Assembly (NCBI GenBank): GCA_946407745.1
Contig: CAMJPQ010000010.1
Span: forward strand, 1 to 59,790
Length of the DNA: 59,790 nucleotides
Source: an uncultured Clostridia bacterium
GTDB taxonomy: Bacteria; Bacillota; Clostridia; Christensenellales; Aristaeellaceae
Direction of reading: 5' to 3'
The translations under genes were made by a program, and so were the position numbers. The notes beneath the pieces are model-generated. The model was not told the origin of the DNA. It worked only from the letters and a program-made list of their open reading frames with translations, and did not search any database. Positions 33,464-42,366 of this stretch are shown here, piece after piece (position 1 is the first letter of the stretch; each line of letters starts with the position of its first letter).

Positions 33464-35341
33464 ATGAACTGTTACTATATTGCCGTCGGTGACGGAGGCG
33501 TGAGGGCTGCCAGGGCAATGCTCTTCGCATTGGCCTGCGGCGCGGTGGACGCGGAAGAGATGAACTTCCTTCTGATTGCCCCCTCGGAAAAGGAGGAAGC
33601 CTCGTTTGCCGAGCTGTGCGGGCAATACAGCACCGTTTCGGCGCATATGCTGAGGAAGCATGCGCCAAAGGCCGGGTTTTCCGCCAGAGTATCTGCTGAG
33701 GTGTGGCCGGCGCGGGAGCATATGGTACCCCTGTCCGCTCAATGCAATTCAGTAAAGGACCAATGGCTGATACAGCAGCTCTTCACTGCGGGTGAAGCAT
33801 CGGAAGATCCTTTAAACGGGTACGGGCCTGCGGCCGCACTGACCTGGGAACAGCTGCTGATGTCGGAAGAGGAGCACACACTGAGGCGCTTTGTAAAGAG
33901 GGCCAGCCGTGAAGAGAGCGCGTATTCCCTGCTTGTGTGCGGTGCGCTGGGTGAGCCGGTCAGTGCAGCCGGCCTGCACAAGCTTCTGGAATGGCTTGGG
34001 CCGCAGCTGCCGCCTGAGAACATGAAAACAGTATTGCTTCTTCCCGTGTCAGAGAAAGAGAGCGCTCCCTCCGCGAAGGCGGCGCTTCTGCTGCTTGAAC
34101 ATCTGCGGGATAACACTGCGGTCATCGGTCTGCCCAGAGACTGCTGGGCAGAAGATCGGGGCGCGCATTTTGTGGACTGGCTGAGTGCGGCAGCTCTTCA
34201 CTTCATGATGAAGGGCAGGCAGGGGCCCTTTACCTTCCGTGTGCCGCTTTCTGATGTAACCTGGGATGCCTTCGGAGAAGACGCGCAGCGCTGGAGGGAA
34301 GCCTATCAGCACCTGTTCAGTTTCTCCTTTCTGATGCTGACAGAATTTGCCCCTGCAGCTGCTTCAATGCTGACCCACCCCAACTGGCTCAGAGACCGAC
34401 TGGTCAACTGGTACAACGTGTGCTTTCTGAAAAAAGAACACCTTACAGAGGAAGGCCGGGCGCAGTCAGCGCGTGAGGTGGAACAGGCGCAGCAGTTTTT
34501 AGCTGCTTACGTGCTGTGGCTGAGTGAGGTGCAGTGTACACTGCCGATGCCGCTGCGCTCCTCTGAGGGATTGCAAAACGCGCGGGAGACTGCATCGGCT
34601 CATTATGCTCTGATTCTTGACAAAGCAGGAGAAATCAGCCAGCTTCAGTACGATCTGAAACAGAGCGGCATGGACACCGAAGATGTAGTGCATCGGAGAG
34701 AAGAAGAGGAAAGCGACGCGGAGAAAGCGCTGCGGCAGCTGCATGAGATGCGCGAGGAGCTGCTGGCCCTGTACAAAACACAGGAAGAGATGAATCAGCA
34801 TATCGGTGGAAGAATGCAGCGCATCATGCTGGATGAGGCGCTGCAGCATTGCCGGCAGGAAGCGGACGAGGCAAGGGCGCAGCTGGCCCATGCCAGAACG
34901 CGTATTGAAGAGGCTTCCAGATTTGCGAGCGAAAAAGACAGTGCGCTGCTCGTGGCCGCTCAGAGCAGGATGGAATTGCTGGAGCATCATCTGGTGGCGA
35001 TGGACGGACGGACCGCGTGTGCCCAGAGAGATGCCAAAGCCGCACTGGCGCCGGATATCAGCAGCCGTCCGCCGCTCGAGGATGAAGTGACGTCAGGCAG
35101 CCTGCTGTTTGACTCATCTCAGTTGAGCTATTTGCAAAGAATCATTCAAGCCGGCGGCAGGGAGATCAGACTGCTGCGGCAGGAAGCAGGCGGGCACTGG
35201 CCGCTCAGCCAGACTGCACCGGAGATGGCGCAGAGCCGACTGAGCCGTTTGGCGGCAGAGATAGCATCTCCGGATCCAACCGCGACCTTTTTTACGGCAG
35301 TGTTCAGTCTCTCCTGCGATGAAGGCGGCACAGAAAGATGA
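33464..35341 (+). CDS. Unknown protein: Rossmann/tubulin-like N-terminus plus coiled coil
   Basis: A 625-residue protein of no family I recognise. The N-terminus CYYIAVGDGGVRAARAML resembles the first beta strand and glycine loop of tubulin/FtsZ or Rossmann folds; MNFLLIAPS then looks like the second strand. At about 155-167 the stretch LLVCGALGEPVSAAG sits where a tubulin-type GTPase has its GGGTGSG (T4) loop, but here the glycines are mostly lost, so it may not bind GTP. Residues about 388-515 are rich in E, K, Q, L and R in heptad style, a likely long coiled coil. No signal peptide or membrane segment. ATG 33464 has GAGGAG upstream. It lies 53 bases before the large ASKHA ATPase, and the two are probably a pair. 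The tubulin link is only an inference. Confidence 0.55.
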   Translation: MNCYYIAVGDGGVRAARAMLFALACGAVDAEEMNFLLIAPSEKEEASFAELCGQYSTVSAHMLRKHAPKAGFSARVSAEVWPAREHMVPLSAQCNSVKDQWLIQQLFTAGEASEDPLNGYGPAAALTWEQLLMSEEEHTLRRFVKRASREESAYSLLVCGALGEPVSAAGLHKLLEWLGPQLPPENMKTVLLLPVSEKESAPSAKAALLLLEHLRDNTAVIGLPRDCWAEDRGAHFVDWLSAAALHFMMKGRQGPFTFRVPLSDVTWDAFGEDAQRWREAYQHLFSFSFLMLTEFAPAAASMLTHPNWLRDRLVNWYNVCFLKKEHLTEEGRAQSAREVEQAQQFLAAYVLWLSEVQCTLPMPLRSSEGLQNARETASAHYALILDKAGEISQLQYDLKQSGMDTEDVVHRREEEESDAEKALRQLHEMREELLALYKTQEEMNQHIGGRMQRIMLDEALQHCRQEADEARAQLAHARTRIEEASRFASEKDSALLVAAQSRMELLEHHLVAMDGRTACAQRDAKAALAPDISSRPPLEDEVTSGSLLFDSSQLSYLQRIIQAGGREIRLLRQEAGGHWPLSQTAPEMAQSRLSRLAAEIASPDPTATFFTAVFSLSCDEGGTER

Positions 35342-35394
35342 GATTGGACACGCGGCTTTTCTGCGGCAACTACGAGCAGCAGGGGTGATGCGCT

Positions 35395-38300
35395 ATGACT
35401 GACAGTACGCAGGTAGGACTGATTTTTTTGCCGGATGAGGCAGCCGTTCCCAGCGTTGCCACAGGTGTTGGCCCTGTATCTGCGCTGCATCCGGAGCAGT
35501 TCATCGCGGAGATTGCCGGGGCAATGCGCTGCGAGGCAGCTGTACCGCCGGATACTCTGGCCCTCAGGGCACGTGTTGCGGATAAGCTGCAGAACGGCGA
35601 TGCAGCGCAATGGCGGGGATGCCTTGCTGCCGCACTGCTCGCAGGTGCTTTTCCCTCTGTTTCAGGGACAGCGCTGAGCATTGAATCAATCGACGGAGCG
35701 GGCTCAAGCCTTGCCGCAGCTGTGCTGAGGTCGCTCGGGAAAGATCATCTGTCCCTTCTGGTTCTCAGGAACAGTGAAGCGCGGACTGTAATCGGTACGG
35801 CGGATGATGAACTGGGTATCATTCCCGCCGCAGATGTCAATGGCATGGCGGTAGTTCTGGACACTGAAGCCTGCTGGTATGACACCCGGAAGCAGGTCTT
35901 TTGTGACCCGAGCCCAGCACTGAGGCCGGCACAGCGCGCTCTGCTGGAGCAGTACCTTGAGGAAATGCTGCGGGCAGGCATACTGGCCGGCGGGGAAACA
36001 GCGCGCTTTCTGCGGGCCATGGAGCAGACTGACAGCGAGCGGACCGATGCAGCCACAGGGGCCGGAATGGCGCAGTGGCAAAAAGCAGTTCATGTCATCG
36101 TGGGGCTCTCATCCACTGAAAATGCACTGGACGAGCTGTCTTACCACGAGCATGCCTGCGTCGGCTGTGCTTCTGCCCTGCTGAACGCGTGGGGGATACC
36201 GAGGGACGAACAAAGCTTTGAGCCGGATGGCTATTGGTCATGGAAAGGGACTCCCTTTGCCGCGCTCCGACCTGATATCGGCTTCGAGCTGCTGCAGGGC
36301 GAAGAAGCTGCTGCGGCACTGGAAGATGCCTGGTCGCAGGAGCAGCTGCTTGCTCAGCATTCCCCGGCATACAGGCAAAGCTGGAGCGATCGGCTCATCT
36401 CCTATACGGAGGCCCGCAGAGCAGAGCTTCTGCCGCTGCTGACAGCATGCCTTGAACAGATGGTTTCCGACGCCCGTGCTGCCGCCGCTGTCCCTCCCGC
36501 AGTTCTGGAGCTTTCCTGGCCGTTTGATATAACCCAGCCGGCACTCGCATCGCTGCTTGAAGAGCTGCTTGGCGCTGAACTTGTGCACGCTGTAGCGCAG
36601 CCCTTTTCAGACCGCCTGACCGTTGTGCCAAACGGGCAATGCGACAGTGAGCAGATGAACAACCTACTGTCAATTGATGCGCAGGGCCGCAAGGGTCTGG
36701 TGCTGCCGCCCCTTTCCGCCGCGCTAGCGGCCTGCACGGTGGAAGGGAAGCCTTACGGCAGGGGAGTAGCTTTTGATAAAACCGAGATTCGCTGCGGCGC
36801 CGTCGGCCTGATTGAGGTCACGTTGACCATTATAGGGCAAAGCGCAGTGCGTCTGAAGAGAGCCTACCACCTTTCGGAGCAGTTTATGCCGGAAAGTGCA
36901 GTGGAGTGTGCGGTATGGCCCGGCGTACCGCTTCCGGACAGCCGCTGGCACGCCTGGTGGCTGTACGCTTCCGGGGAATTCTCCTATTATGTGTATGACC
37001 ACGGAAGCTGGCTGCCCATAAGCGGTGAGCATGAACAGCCGCTCCGCACAACAAAGCAGTACCCGGAACTGCTGCTGGTACGCAGTGGGGACAAATCATT
37101 AGGGGTTCTGCTGTCATCAGCACAGCCGTATCTACCGGAAGAGAGCGGGACAGCGATCGCAGGTGTTGACATTGGCACATCCGGCACAGCCTGCTGCGTC
37201 AGCGTCAACGGTCAGCTGAGTCCGGTTGAGATGCCTGCCCTGCTCAGAACCCTCCTGCACACTGTGGGGACTTCGAATGCAGCGGACTGGCTGCCTGGCG
37301 CGATTTCTGCCATCTTTCCGTCGACAGTCCTCTGCGGCAATCCTTCTGCATCGAAGCCTGAACCACTGCAGGACGCCTCAGTGGCTTTGCAGCCTGCTGC
37401 ACTGACTGACGAGAAGGCGGAATCCTGCCTGATGTGGCGCGAGGATGAAGAAGGGCGTGCCATGCGCCTTGTTCTGATCCGGGAAGCTTTGCTCTTTGCT
37501 TCCCTGCACGCAGTGATGCTTGGCGCACAGACCGTACAGTGGCGTTTCCCTTATCCTGCGGCCTATGAGCAGGAGGATATTGAGCGCTTCAGGCAGGATT
37601 GTCTTCAGGCGGCGGAATGGGCGGAAGAGACCACCGGCCTTCGCCGCATGCCCGGAGAGATGCTGCGATTTTTCCGTTCTTCAGCCGCGACGGCGCAATG
37701 GCTGAGAAAAACGCATTTCAATCAGACTTCCACTGTTTTCTTCTGCGATATCGGCAGCGCCACGACAACACTCGCTCTCTGGGTGCCCGGCATTGACCGC
37801 CCTGCGGCCGAAATAGCGCTGGACGGAGGCATTGCCGCTTATTTCGCTCCTTTCTTTCAGGCATATCCAGAAAAACTGAAGGAGGACTTCCCTGTTGCTC
37901 CGTTTGCTGAGCTTCATCAGATCATTGACATACTGAAGCGCGCTCAGGCAGCCGACAGCGAAAGCAGCGCATCCAGCGGAGAGATCTGGCGCTCACTGGA
38001 CTGCATGTATGGCACACACCTGAACGAAACGATGGCATTTTGCATGCAGCAGGCGCAAAGCGGCATCCTCAGCTACTCCACGGCATTGATGCTGAGGGGA
38101 TATGCAATGGTGCTGACACTCGCCGGCATGATGCTGGAGACTGCTGCAGATGACGCCGTGTTTTCAGGCAGGTTCCCACCTGTAGTGACCTTTGAGCTGT
38201 GCGGGAGAGGAGCACTTCCGTTTTCCTTGCTGCTGCCCGGGCTGCGGCAGCAGCTGATGCGGTTCCTTCGCTTGCCAATGCGTCCTGATCACCCTGTCAA

Positions 38301-38664
38301 AAGGATACAGCTCTCAATGAGCGAGGTGCCTGGCCAGGAGGCTGCCCTTGGCAGTGCGTCTGATCTGCTGCCGGCTGACCGGTGGGCAGACCACGAGGAA
38401 GTGACAGCTGCCAACGGAATGGATATCACAGAGCACTTCCTGCTGCTGTTCCATGCGGCCTTCCCCCAGGCAACGAATCTCCTCTACCCCGGAGTCTTTG
38501 ACACAGCAACAGGCCTGATGACAGACGAGGCGCAGGCAGCCTTCCGGCACTTCAGCGAGACCATACAATTGCCCCTGGCAAAGAAGCTGCCCCTGATCGC
38601 AGAATCGCTTTCCGCAGTTTCACTCTCACACCGCATGCCGCCGTCAGGAGGAATCAAAGCATGA
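35395..38664 (+). CDS. Large ASKHA (actin/Hsp70-like) ATPase of unknown function
   Basis: A 1089-residue cytosolic protein. Its C-terminal half has the ATPase marks of the actin/Hsp70/sugar-kinase fold: phosphate-1 GVDIGTSGTACCV (D592), phosphate-2 FFCDIGSATTTLALW (D785) and adenosine-type FELCGRGALPFS near 934-945. Residues 1 to about 580 do not match a domain I know and look rich in beta strands and acidic loops, including a cluster with two cysteines (CVGCAS). The layout, a big unknown N-terminus and a divergent ASKHA domain, recalls the SrfB virulence-factor type, but I cannot assign it. ATG 35395 has AGGGGTGA upstream. Its stop overlaps the yitT-like gene by four bases. Confidence 0.7.
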   Translation: MTDSTQVGLIFLPDEAAVPSVATGVGPVSALHPEQFIAEIAGAMRCEAAVPPDTLALRARVADKLQNGDAAQWRGCLAAALLAGAFPSVSGTALSIESIDGAGSSLAAAVLRSLGKDHLSLLVLRNSEARTVIGTADDELGIIPAADVNGMAVVLDTEACWYDTRKQVFCDPSPALRPAQRALLEQYLEEMLRAGILAGGETARFLRAMEQTDSERTDAATGAGMAQWQKAVHVIVGLSSTENALDELSYHEHACVGCASALLNAWGIPRDEQSFEPDGYWSWKGTPFAALRPDIGFELLQGEEAAAALEDAWSQEQLLAQHSPAYRQSWSDRLISYTEARRAELLPLLTACLEQMVSDARAAAAVPPAVLELSWPFDITQPALASLLEELLGAELVHAVAQPFSDRLTVVPNGQCDSEQMNNLLSIDAQGRKGLVLPPLSAALAACTVEGKPYGRGVAFDKTEIRCGAVGLIEVTLTIIGQSAVRLKRAYHLSEQFMPESAVECAVWPGVPLPDSRWHAWWLYASGEFSYYVYDHGSWLPISGEHEQPLRTTKQYPELLLVRSGDKSLGVLLSSAQPYLPEESGTAIAGVDIGTSGTACCVSVNGQLSPVEMPALLRTLLHTVGTSNAADWLPGAISAIFPSTVLCGNPSASKPEPLQDASVALQPAALTDEKAESCLMWREDEEGRAMRLVLIREALLFASLHAVMLGAQTVQWRFPYPAAYEQEDIERFRQDCLQAAEWAEETTGLRRMPGEMLRFFRSSAATAQWLRKTHFNQTSTVFFCDIGSATTTLALWVPGIDRPAAEIALDGGIAAYFAPFFQAYPEKLKEDFPVAPFAELHQIIDILKRAQAADSESSASSGEIWRSLDCMYGTHLNETMAFCMQQAQSGILSYSTALMLRGYAMVLTLAGMMLETAADDAVFSGRFPPVVTFELCGRGALPFSLLLPGLRQQLMRFLRLPMRPDHPVKRIQLSMSEVPGQEAALGSASDLLPADRWADHEEVTAANGMDITEHFLLLFHAAFPQATNLLYPGVFDTATGLMTDEAQAAFRHFSETIQLPLAKKLPLIAESLSAVSLSHRMPPSGGIKA

Positions 38665-39521
38665 ATGCAAAGGCCAAAGAACATCTGTCAGAAATGCTAA
38701 AGATGACTTTGGGCACGCTGATCATGGTTGTGGGCATCTACTTTTTCAAGTTTCCCAACAACTTTTCCACCGGCGGCGTCAGCGGCATTTCCGTCATTTC
38801 AGCGCATTATTTCCCGTCCATTTCCCCAGGCACGTTCAGCCTGCTGATTAATGTCGCGCTGCTTGCGCTGGGCTATGCGTTTATCGGCCCATCTTTCGGC
38901 TATAAAACAGCCTACGTCAGCCTGCTGCAGAGCGGGCTGATATGGATCCTTGAGCACATATTCCCGATGGCAGCTCCCATGACGGACCAGCCCATGCTGG
39001 AACTGGTTTTCGCGGTGTCGCTTCCGGCCATCGGCTCGGCAATTCTTTTCAATATCGGTGCATCCAGCGGCGGTACGGATATTGTCGCCATGATCCTCAG
39101 AAAGTATTCCTCTTTGAATATTGGCAGAGCGTTGCTTTTGTCCGACTGCATCATCACAGTGATGGCCTGCGTGGCCTTCGGTATGAAGACGGGCCTGTAC
39201 TCAATCCTCGGCCTGGTGATGAAATCGCTGCTTGTGGACATGGTGCTTGAGAATATCCATATTCACAAATGCTTTCACATTATTACAAGCAATCCGCAGC
39301 CAATCGAAGAATTTATCATGACGAAGCTGAACCGCTCCGCAACCAGGGTGCGGGGATTGGGCATTTATTCTCACGAAGAGAAGGCGATATTGCTCACGGT
39401 CGTCAGCAGGCGGCAGGCGGTTGAGCTGAGAAAGTATATAAGGGCCATTGAGCCGAGCGCTTTCCTGCTGATTACCAACACAGGGGAAATCATCGGAAAG
39501 GGATTCAGCATGACAGATTGA
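38661..39521 (+). CDS. YitT-family membrane protein with DUF2179 domain
   Basis: A 286-residue protein with about five to six membrane segments in residues 1-200 and a cytosolic C-terminal DUF2179 domain (NRSATRVRGLGIYSHEEKAILLTVVSRRQAVELRK). The phrase NNFSTGGVSGISVISA and SSGGTDIVAMILRKY are family hallmarks. Function is not established; the family is widespread in Firmicutes. Its ATG overlaps the ASKHA stop (ATGA), so it is translationally coupled to it. Confidence 0.9.
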   Translation: MNAKAKEHLSEMLKMTLGTLIMVVGIYFFKFPNNFSTGGVSGISVISAHYFPSISPGTFSLLINVALLALGYAFIGPSFGYKTAYVSLLQSGLIWILEHIFPMAAPMTDQPMLELVFAVSLPAIGSAILFNIGASSGGTDIVAMILRKYSSLNIGRALLLSDCIITVMACVAFGMKTGLYSILGLVMKSLLVDMVLENIHIHKCFHIITSNPQPIEEFIMTKLNRSATRVRGLGIYSHEEKAILLTVVSRRQAVELRKYIRAIEPSAFLLITNTGEIIGKGFSMTD

Positions 39522-39533
39522 GGTGGGGTGCGC

Positions 39534-40307
39534 ATGTCTGATCAAGTCCGGAACATCACCAGCAGAAAGAATCCGAATGTCGTTTTCTGGCGAAGCCTGA
39601 AGGAAATCAGAGTCCGCAGAGAGCACCGGCTGGTGCTGCTGGAGGGGGATAAGCTGACAGGAGAGGCTCTTTCTGCGGGACTCAGGTGCCGCGAGCTGCT
39701 GATGGCTGAAAGCTACAAGGGCAGGCTCGGCGATGCAGGCAACGTGCCTGTCTCCTACCAGCTGCCTGATGATGTATTCCAGTCGATTTGCGAAACAAAA
39801 ACGCCCCAGGGCATCGCAGGTGTCTTTTATCTGGAGGAGCCACATGTACAGCCAAAGGGGCTGATCCTGGCGCTTGACGCAGTACAGGATCCCGGCAATG
39901 TGGGCACAATGATCCGAACAGCGGACGCAGCGGGCTTTCAGGGGGTAGTTCTGTCCAGACAGTGCGCTGACGCCTGGGGTTCAAAGGCGCTGCGGGCCGG
40001 AATGGGCAGTCACTTTCACCTGCCGGTGGAAACTGTGGACAGCCTGCTCGCATGGCTGATGCAGGCTGGCAAAAGAGCAGAAATCATTGTCAGCCAGTTG
40101 GACGGAGAGCTACTCCAGAAAGGTGTACTGCACTCGGGCAGTGAATGCCGCATCATTGTGATCGGCAACGAGGGCAGGGGAGTTTCTGAGGAAGTGAAGA
40201 CGGCTGCGACATGCCATGTCAGAATACCGATGACAGGGAAAGCGGAGTCGCTCAATGCGGCAGTTGCTGCCGGGCTTCTGATGTATCACTTTGCCGGACT
40301 TATATGA
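39534..40307 (+). CDS. TrmH/SpoU-family RNA 2'-O-methyltransferase
   Basis: A 257-residue SPOUT methyltransferase with an N-terminal substrate-binding domain (VRREHRLVLLEGDKLTGEAL). Knot motifs are DAVQDPGNVGTMIRTADAAG, IIVIGNEGRGVSEEV and IPMTGKAESLNAAVAAGLLMY. It methylates a ribose 2'-OH in tRNA or 23S rRNA; the target is not known. ATG 39534 was chosen over GTG 39528 because AGGTGGGG precedes it. It lies 12 bases from yitT. Confidence 0.92.
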   Translation: MSDQVRNITSRKNPNVVFWRSLKEIRVRREHRLVLLEGDKLTGEALSAGLRCRELLMAESYKGRLGDAGNVPVSYQLPDDVFQSICETKTPQGIAGVFYLEEPHVQPKGLILALDAVQDPGNVGTMIRTADAAGFQGVVLSRQCADAWGSKALRAGMGSHFHLPVETVDSLLAWLMQAGKRAEIIVSQLDGELLQKGVLHSGSECRIIVIGNEGRGVSEEVKTAATCHVRIPMTGKAESLNAAVAAGLLMYHFAGLI

Positions 40308-40831
40308 GAGCAATGAAGATGAGACCATTTCAGGAAAATACACGCTTGCGGTTGGTCTTTGGCATTATCACCGCCGCGATCATGGTGATGATCTTTGTCT
40401 TTTCAGCTGAAGACGGATCCCGGTCCGGCGCGGACAGTGCCCCGCTCACCGAGATGCTGGTGAGCAGAATAGTTCATGATTACGCTTTGCGCACGCCTGC
40501 CGAAAAGAGCGCTCTGCTGGAGCTCGCTTCCTTCTTCGTGAGAAAAGCGGCGCACATGTTTGAATATATGCTGCTTGGCTGCTTCATGACGCTCTTTTAT
40601 GAGACGCTGCCCTTCAGATACCCTGTGATAAAGGCTGGTCTCACATGTGTGCTGTATGCGTGTACGGACGAGCTTCACCAGATGCTTGTGCCGGGACGAA
40701 GCGCCCAGTTCGGGGACGTGATGTTCGACAGCGTTGGCACCTTTGTCGGCGTGTGTATAGGGCTTTTTATTGTACTGCTGTATGCTGCACATCAGCAGCA
40801 AAGCCCAAAGGCAGTAGTGCTGCACGGCTGA
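40304..40831 (+). CDS. VanZ-family membrane protein
   Basis: A 175-residue protein with about four membrane segments. The family motifs are the N-terminal IFVFSAEDGSRSG, FVRKAAHMFEYMLLGCF with its histidine-glutamate pair, and CTDELHQMLVPGRSAQFGDVMFDSVG. Related VanZ proteins give low teicoplanin resistance, but most genomic members have no known role. The first ATG (40304) overlaps the trmH stop by four bases; ATG 40313 and 40319 are alternatives. It is the last gene of the run that begins at 33464. Confidence 0.88.
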   Translation: MRAMKMRPFQENTRLRLVFGIITAAIMVMIFVFSAEDGSRSGADSAPLTEMLVSRIVHDYALRTPAEKSALLELASFFVRKAAHMFEYMLLGCFMTLFYETLPFRYPVIKAGLTCVLYACTDELHQMLVPGRSAQFGDVMFDSVGTFVGVCIGLFIVLLYAAHQQQSPKAVVLHG

Positions 40832-40918
40832 TTATACAAGAGATAGAACCGCCATTCAGCCACAGAGAATACGCCTTGATTCGCGGGCTGTGACAGCCGT
40901 GACATATTCACAAAAGAA

Positions 40919-40947
40919 CCGCACCCATCAAAACGGTGCGGCTTTTT
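40919..40947. terminator. Bidirectional terminator between vanZ-like gene and ridA
   Basis: Arms CCGCACC (40919-40925) and GGTGCGG (40935-40941) with CTTTTT after on plus; on minus the stem is followed by TTCTTTTG. It lies between convergent genes. Confidence 0.88.
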
Positions 40948-41012
40948 GCCAGTATGATATGGACTGAACGATTATGCTCAAACTCAGGGTACGCTTCTTT
41001 GCCGCATGGCAA

Positions 41013-41381
41013 TCAAAGCTCGGCGTAAGCCTCGATTTCGCACAGCGCGCCCAGCGGCAGCGCCTTCACCGCGACGCAGCTGCGGGCAGGCCTGGAGATA
41101 AAGTGTTTGGCATAAACCTCATTGAAAGCTTTGAAATCGCTCATATCCGCCAGAAAGCAATTGGTTTTGAAAACCTTTGAATAATCAGTGCCTGCTGCGA
41201 GCAGTATTTCCCCTACATTCCTGCAGGCCTGCTCTGCCTGAGCTTGGATACCTTCCGGAATCTGTCCGGATTCAGGTACTACGGGGATTTGACCGGATAC
41301 AACCACCATGGAGCCGACAACGAAGCCCTGTGAATAGGGGCCAATTGCTGCAGGGGCTTTGGGTGTTTCGATGACTTTCAT
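41013..41381 (-). CDS. ridA: RidA-family enamine/imine deaminase
   Basis: A 122-residue protein that hydrolyses reactive enamine/imine intermediates made by PLP enzymes. The signature AIGPYSQGFVVG, VVSGQIPV and the active-site arginine in RSCVAVKALPLGALCEIEAYAEL are present. ATG 41381 with GGGAGG upstream was preferred over the longer frame to 41426. It is single, with a near-consensus promoter. Confidence 0.93.
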   Translation of the reverse strand: MKVIETPKAPAAIGPYSQGFVVGSMVVVSGQIPVVPESGQIPEGIQAQAEQACRNVGEILLAAGTDYSKVFKTNCFLADMSDFKAFNEVYAKHFISRPARSCVAVKALPLGALCEIEAYAEL

Positions 41382-41471
41382 AGCAGATCCTCCCTTGTCT
41401 GTGCTGCCGGGAAAACGGATGACCATCTTTGACCTTTTTGAAGCTTCCAGAAGGTCGGGATGCGACAGTTG

Positions 41472-41500
41472 ATTATAACAAATAATCCGATATATCGCAA
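41472..41500 (-). promoter_or_regulatory. Promoter for ridA
   Basis: On the minus strand TTGCGA (41495-41500), 17-base spacer and perfect TATAAT (41472-41477). It leaves a leader of about 80 bases. In the 307-base gap 41382-41688 I see only this and the opposite promoter at 41631. Confidence 0.75.
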
Positions 41501-41630
41501 ATTTGATTCACTGCTTTCATATTGATCCCTCTTCGGCAGAGCAAAGACCAATGGAATTGATCCACTGTCCATGAGGTAGGCTTGTTTGCGCGCTGCAGCG
41601 GTGACTTGCCAATTTCACGTACAGTTCACC

Positions 41631-41659
41631 TTGACAATCTATGCTAAAAGTGGTGAAAT
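41631..41659 (+). promoter_or_regulatory. Promoter for the two-component system
   Basis: Perfect TTGACA (41631-41636), 17-base spacer, TGAAAT at 41654-41659, about 30 bases before ATG 41689. Confidence 0.6.
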
Positions 41660-41688
41660 AATTACAGAACAATCACGTGGAGGATCAT

Positions 41689-42366
41689 ATGTTTCAGATC
41701 ATGGTCGTCGAGGATGACCCGGCACTGCAGAAGATGATCGGCACCTTTCTGACACTGAATGGTTATCAGACAATGCTGGCATCCAACGGAGAAGAAGCCC
41801 TGACGCTGATGGAGCACATCATGCCTGATTTGGTAGTGGCTGATGTGATGATGCCGGTGATGGATGGTTGGGAGCTGACAGAGGAACTGCGCCGCAGTGA
41901 TCCGATGTTGCCGATCATTCTGGTTACGGCAAGGGATTCTCTGGAAGACAAGAGGCGGGGATTCGGTGCCGGTGCAGATGATTATCTGACAAAACCGGTG
42001 GACCTGAATGAGCTGCTGCTGCATATCTCCGCGCTGCTGCGACGCGCGCAGGTAATGTCCAGCCATCAGTTGACCGTCGGCGAGACCGTGCTGGATTACG
42101 ATCGGCTGACCGTAACAAGAGGGGATCAGGAGCTGACCCTGCCAAAGAAGGAGTTTTATTTGCTTTTCAAGCTGCTCTCCAGTCCGAGACAGATTTTTAC
42201 ACGCACACAGCTGATGGATGAAATATGGGGGATGGATACGCAGAGCGATGAGCGAACGGTTGATGTGCACATCAAGCGTCTGCGGGAAAAGTGCGAGGCA
42301 TTTCCCGACTTCACTATCGTGACGGTGCGCGGCTTGGGCTACAAGGCGGAAAAGAGCCATGGTTAA
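41689..42366 (+). CDS. OmpR-family response regulator
   Basis: A 225-residue DNA-binding response regulator. The receiver domain has the acidic pair VVEDDPALQ, the phospho-acceptor aspartate in DLVVADVMMPVMDG, the threonine region ILVTARDS and the lysine in DYLTKPVDLNEL. The C-terminal winged helix shows KKEFYLLFKLLSSPRQIFTRTQLMDEIWG and VDVHIKRLREK. ATG 41689 follows GGAGG closely. It overlaps the kinase gene by eight bases. Target genes and signal are unknown. Confidence 0.94.
   Translation: MFQIMVVEDDPALQKMIGTFLTLNGYQTMLASNGEEALTLMEHIMPDLVVADVMMPVMDGWELTEELRRSDPMLPIILVTARDSLEDKRRGFGAGADDYLTKPVDLNELLLHISALLRRAQVMSSHQLTVGETVLDYDRLTVTRGDQELTLPKKEFYLLFKLLSSPRQIFTRTQLMDEIWGMDTQSDERTVDVHIKRLREKCEAFPDFTIVTVRGLGYKAEKSHG

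Noticed and set aside
41378-41572. 64-residue open frame upstream of ridA
   Set aside because: It covers the ridA promoter and leader and has no ribosome site or family match.
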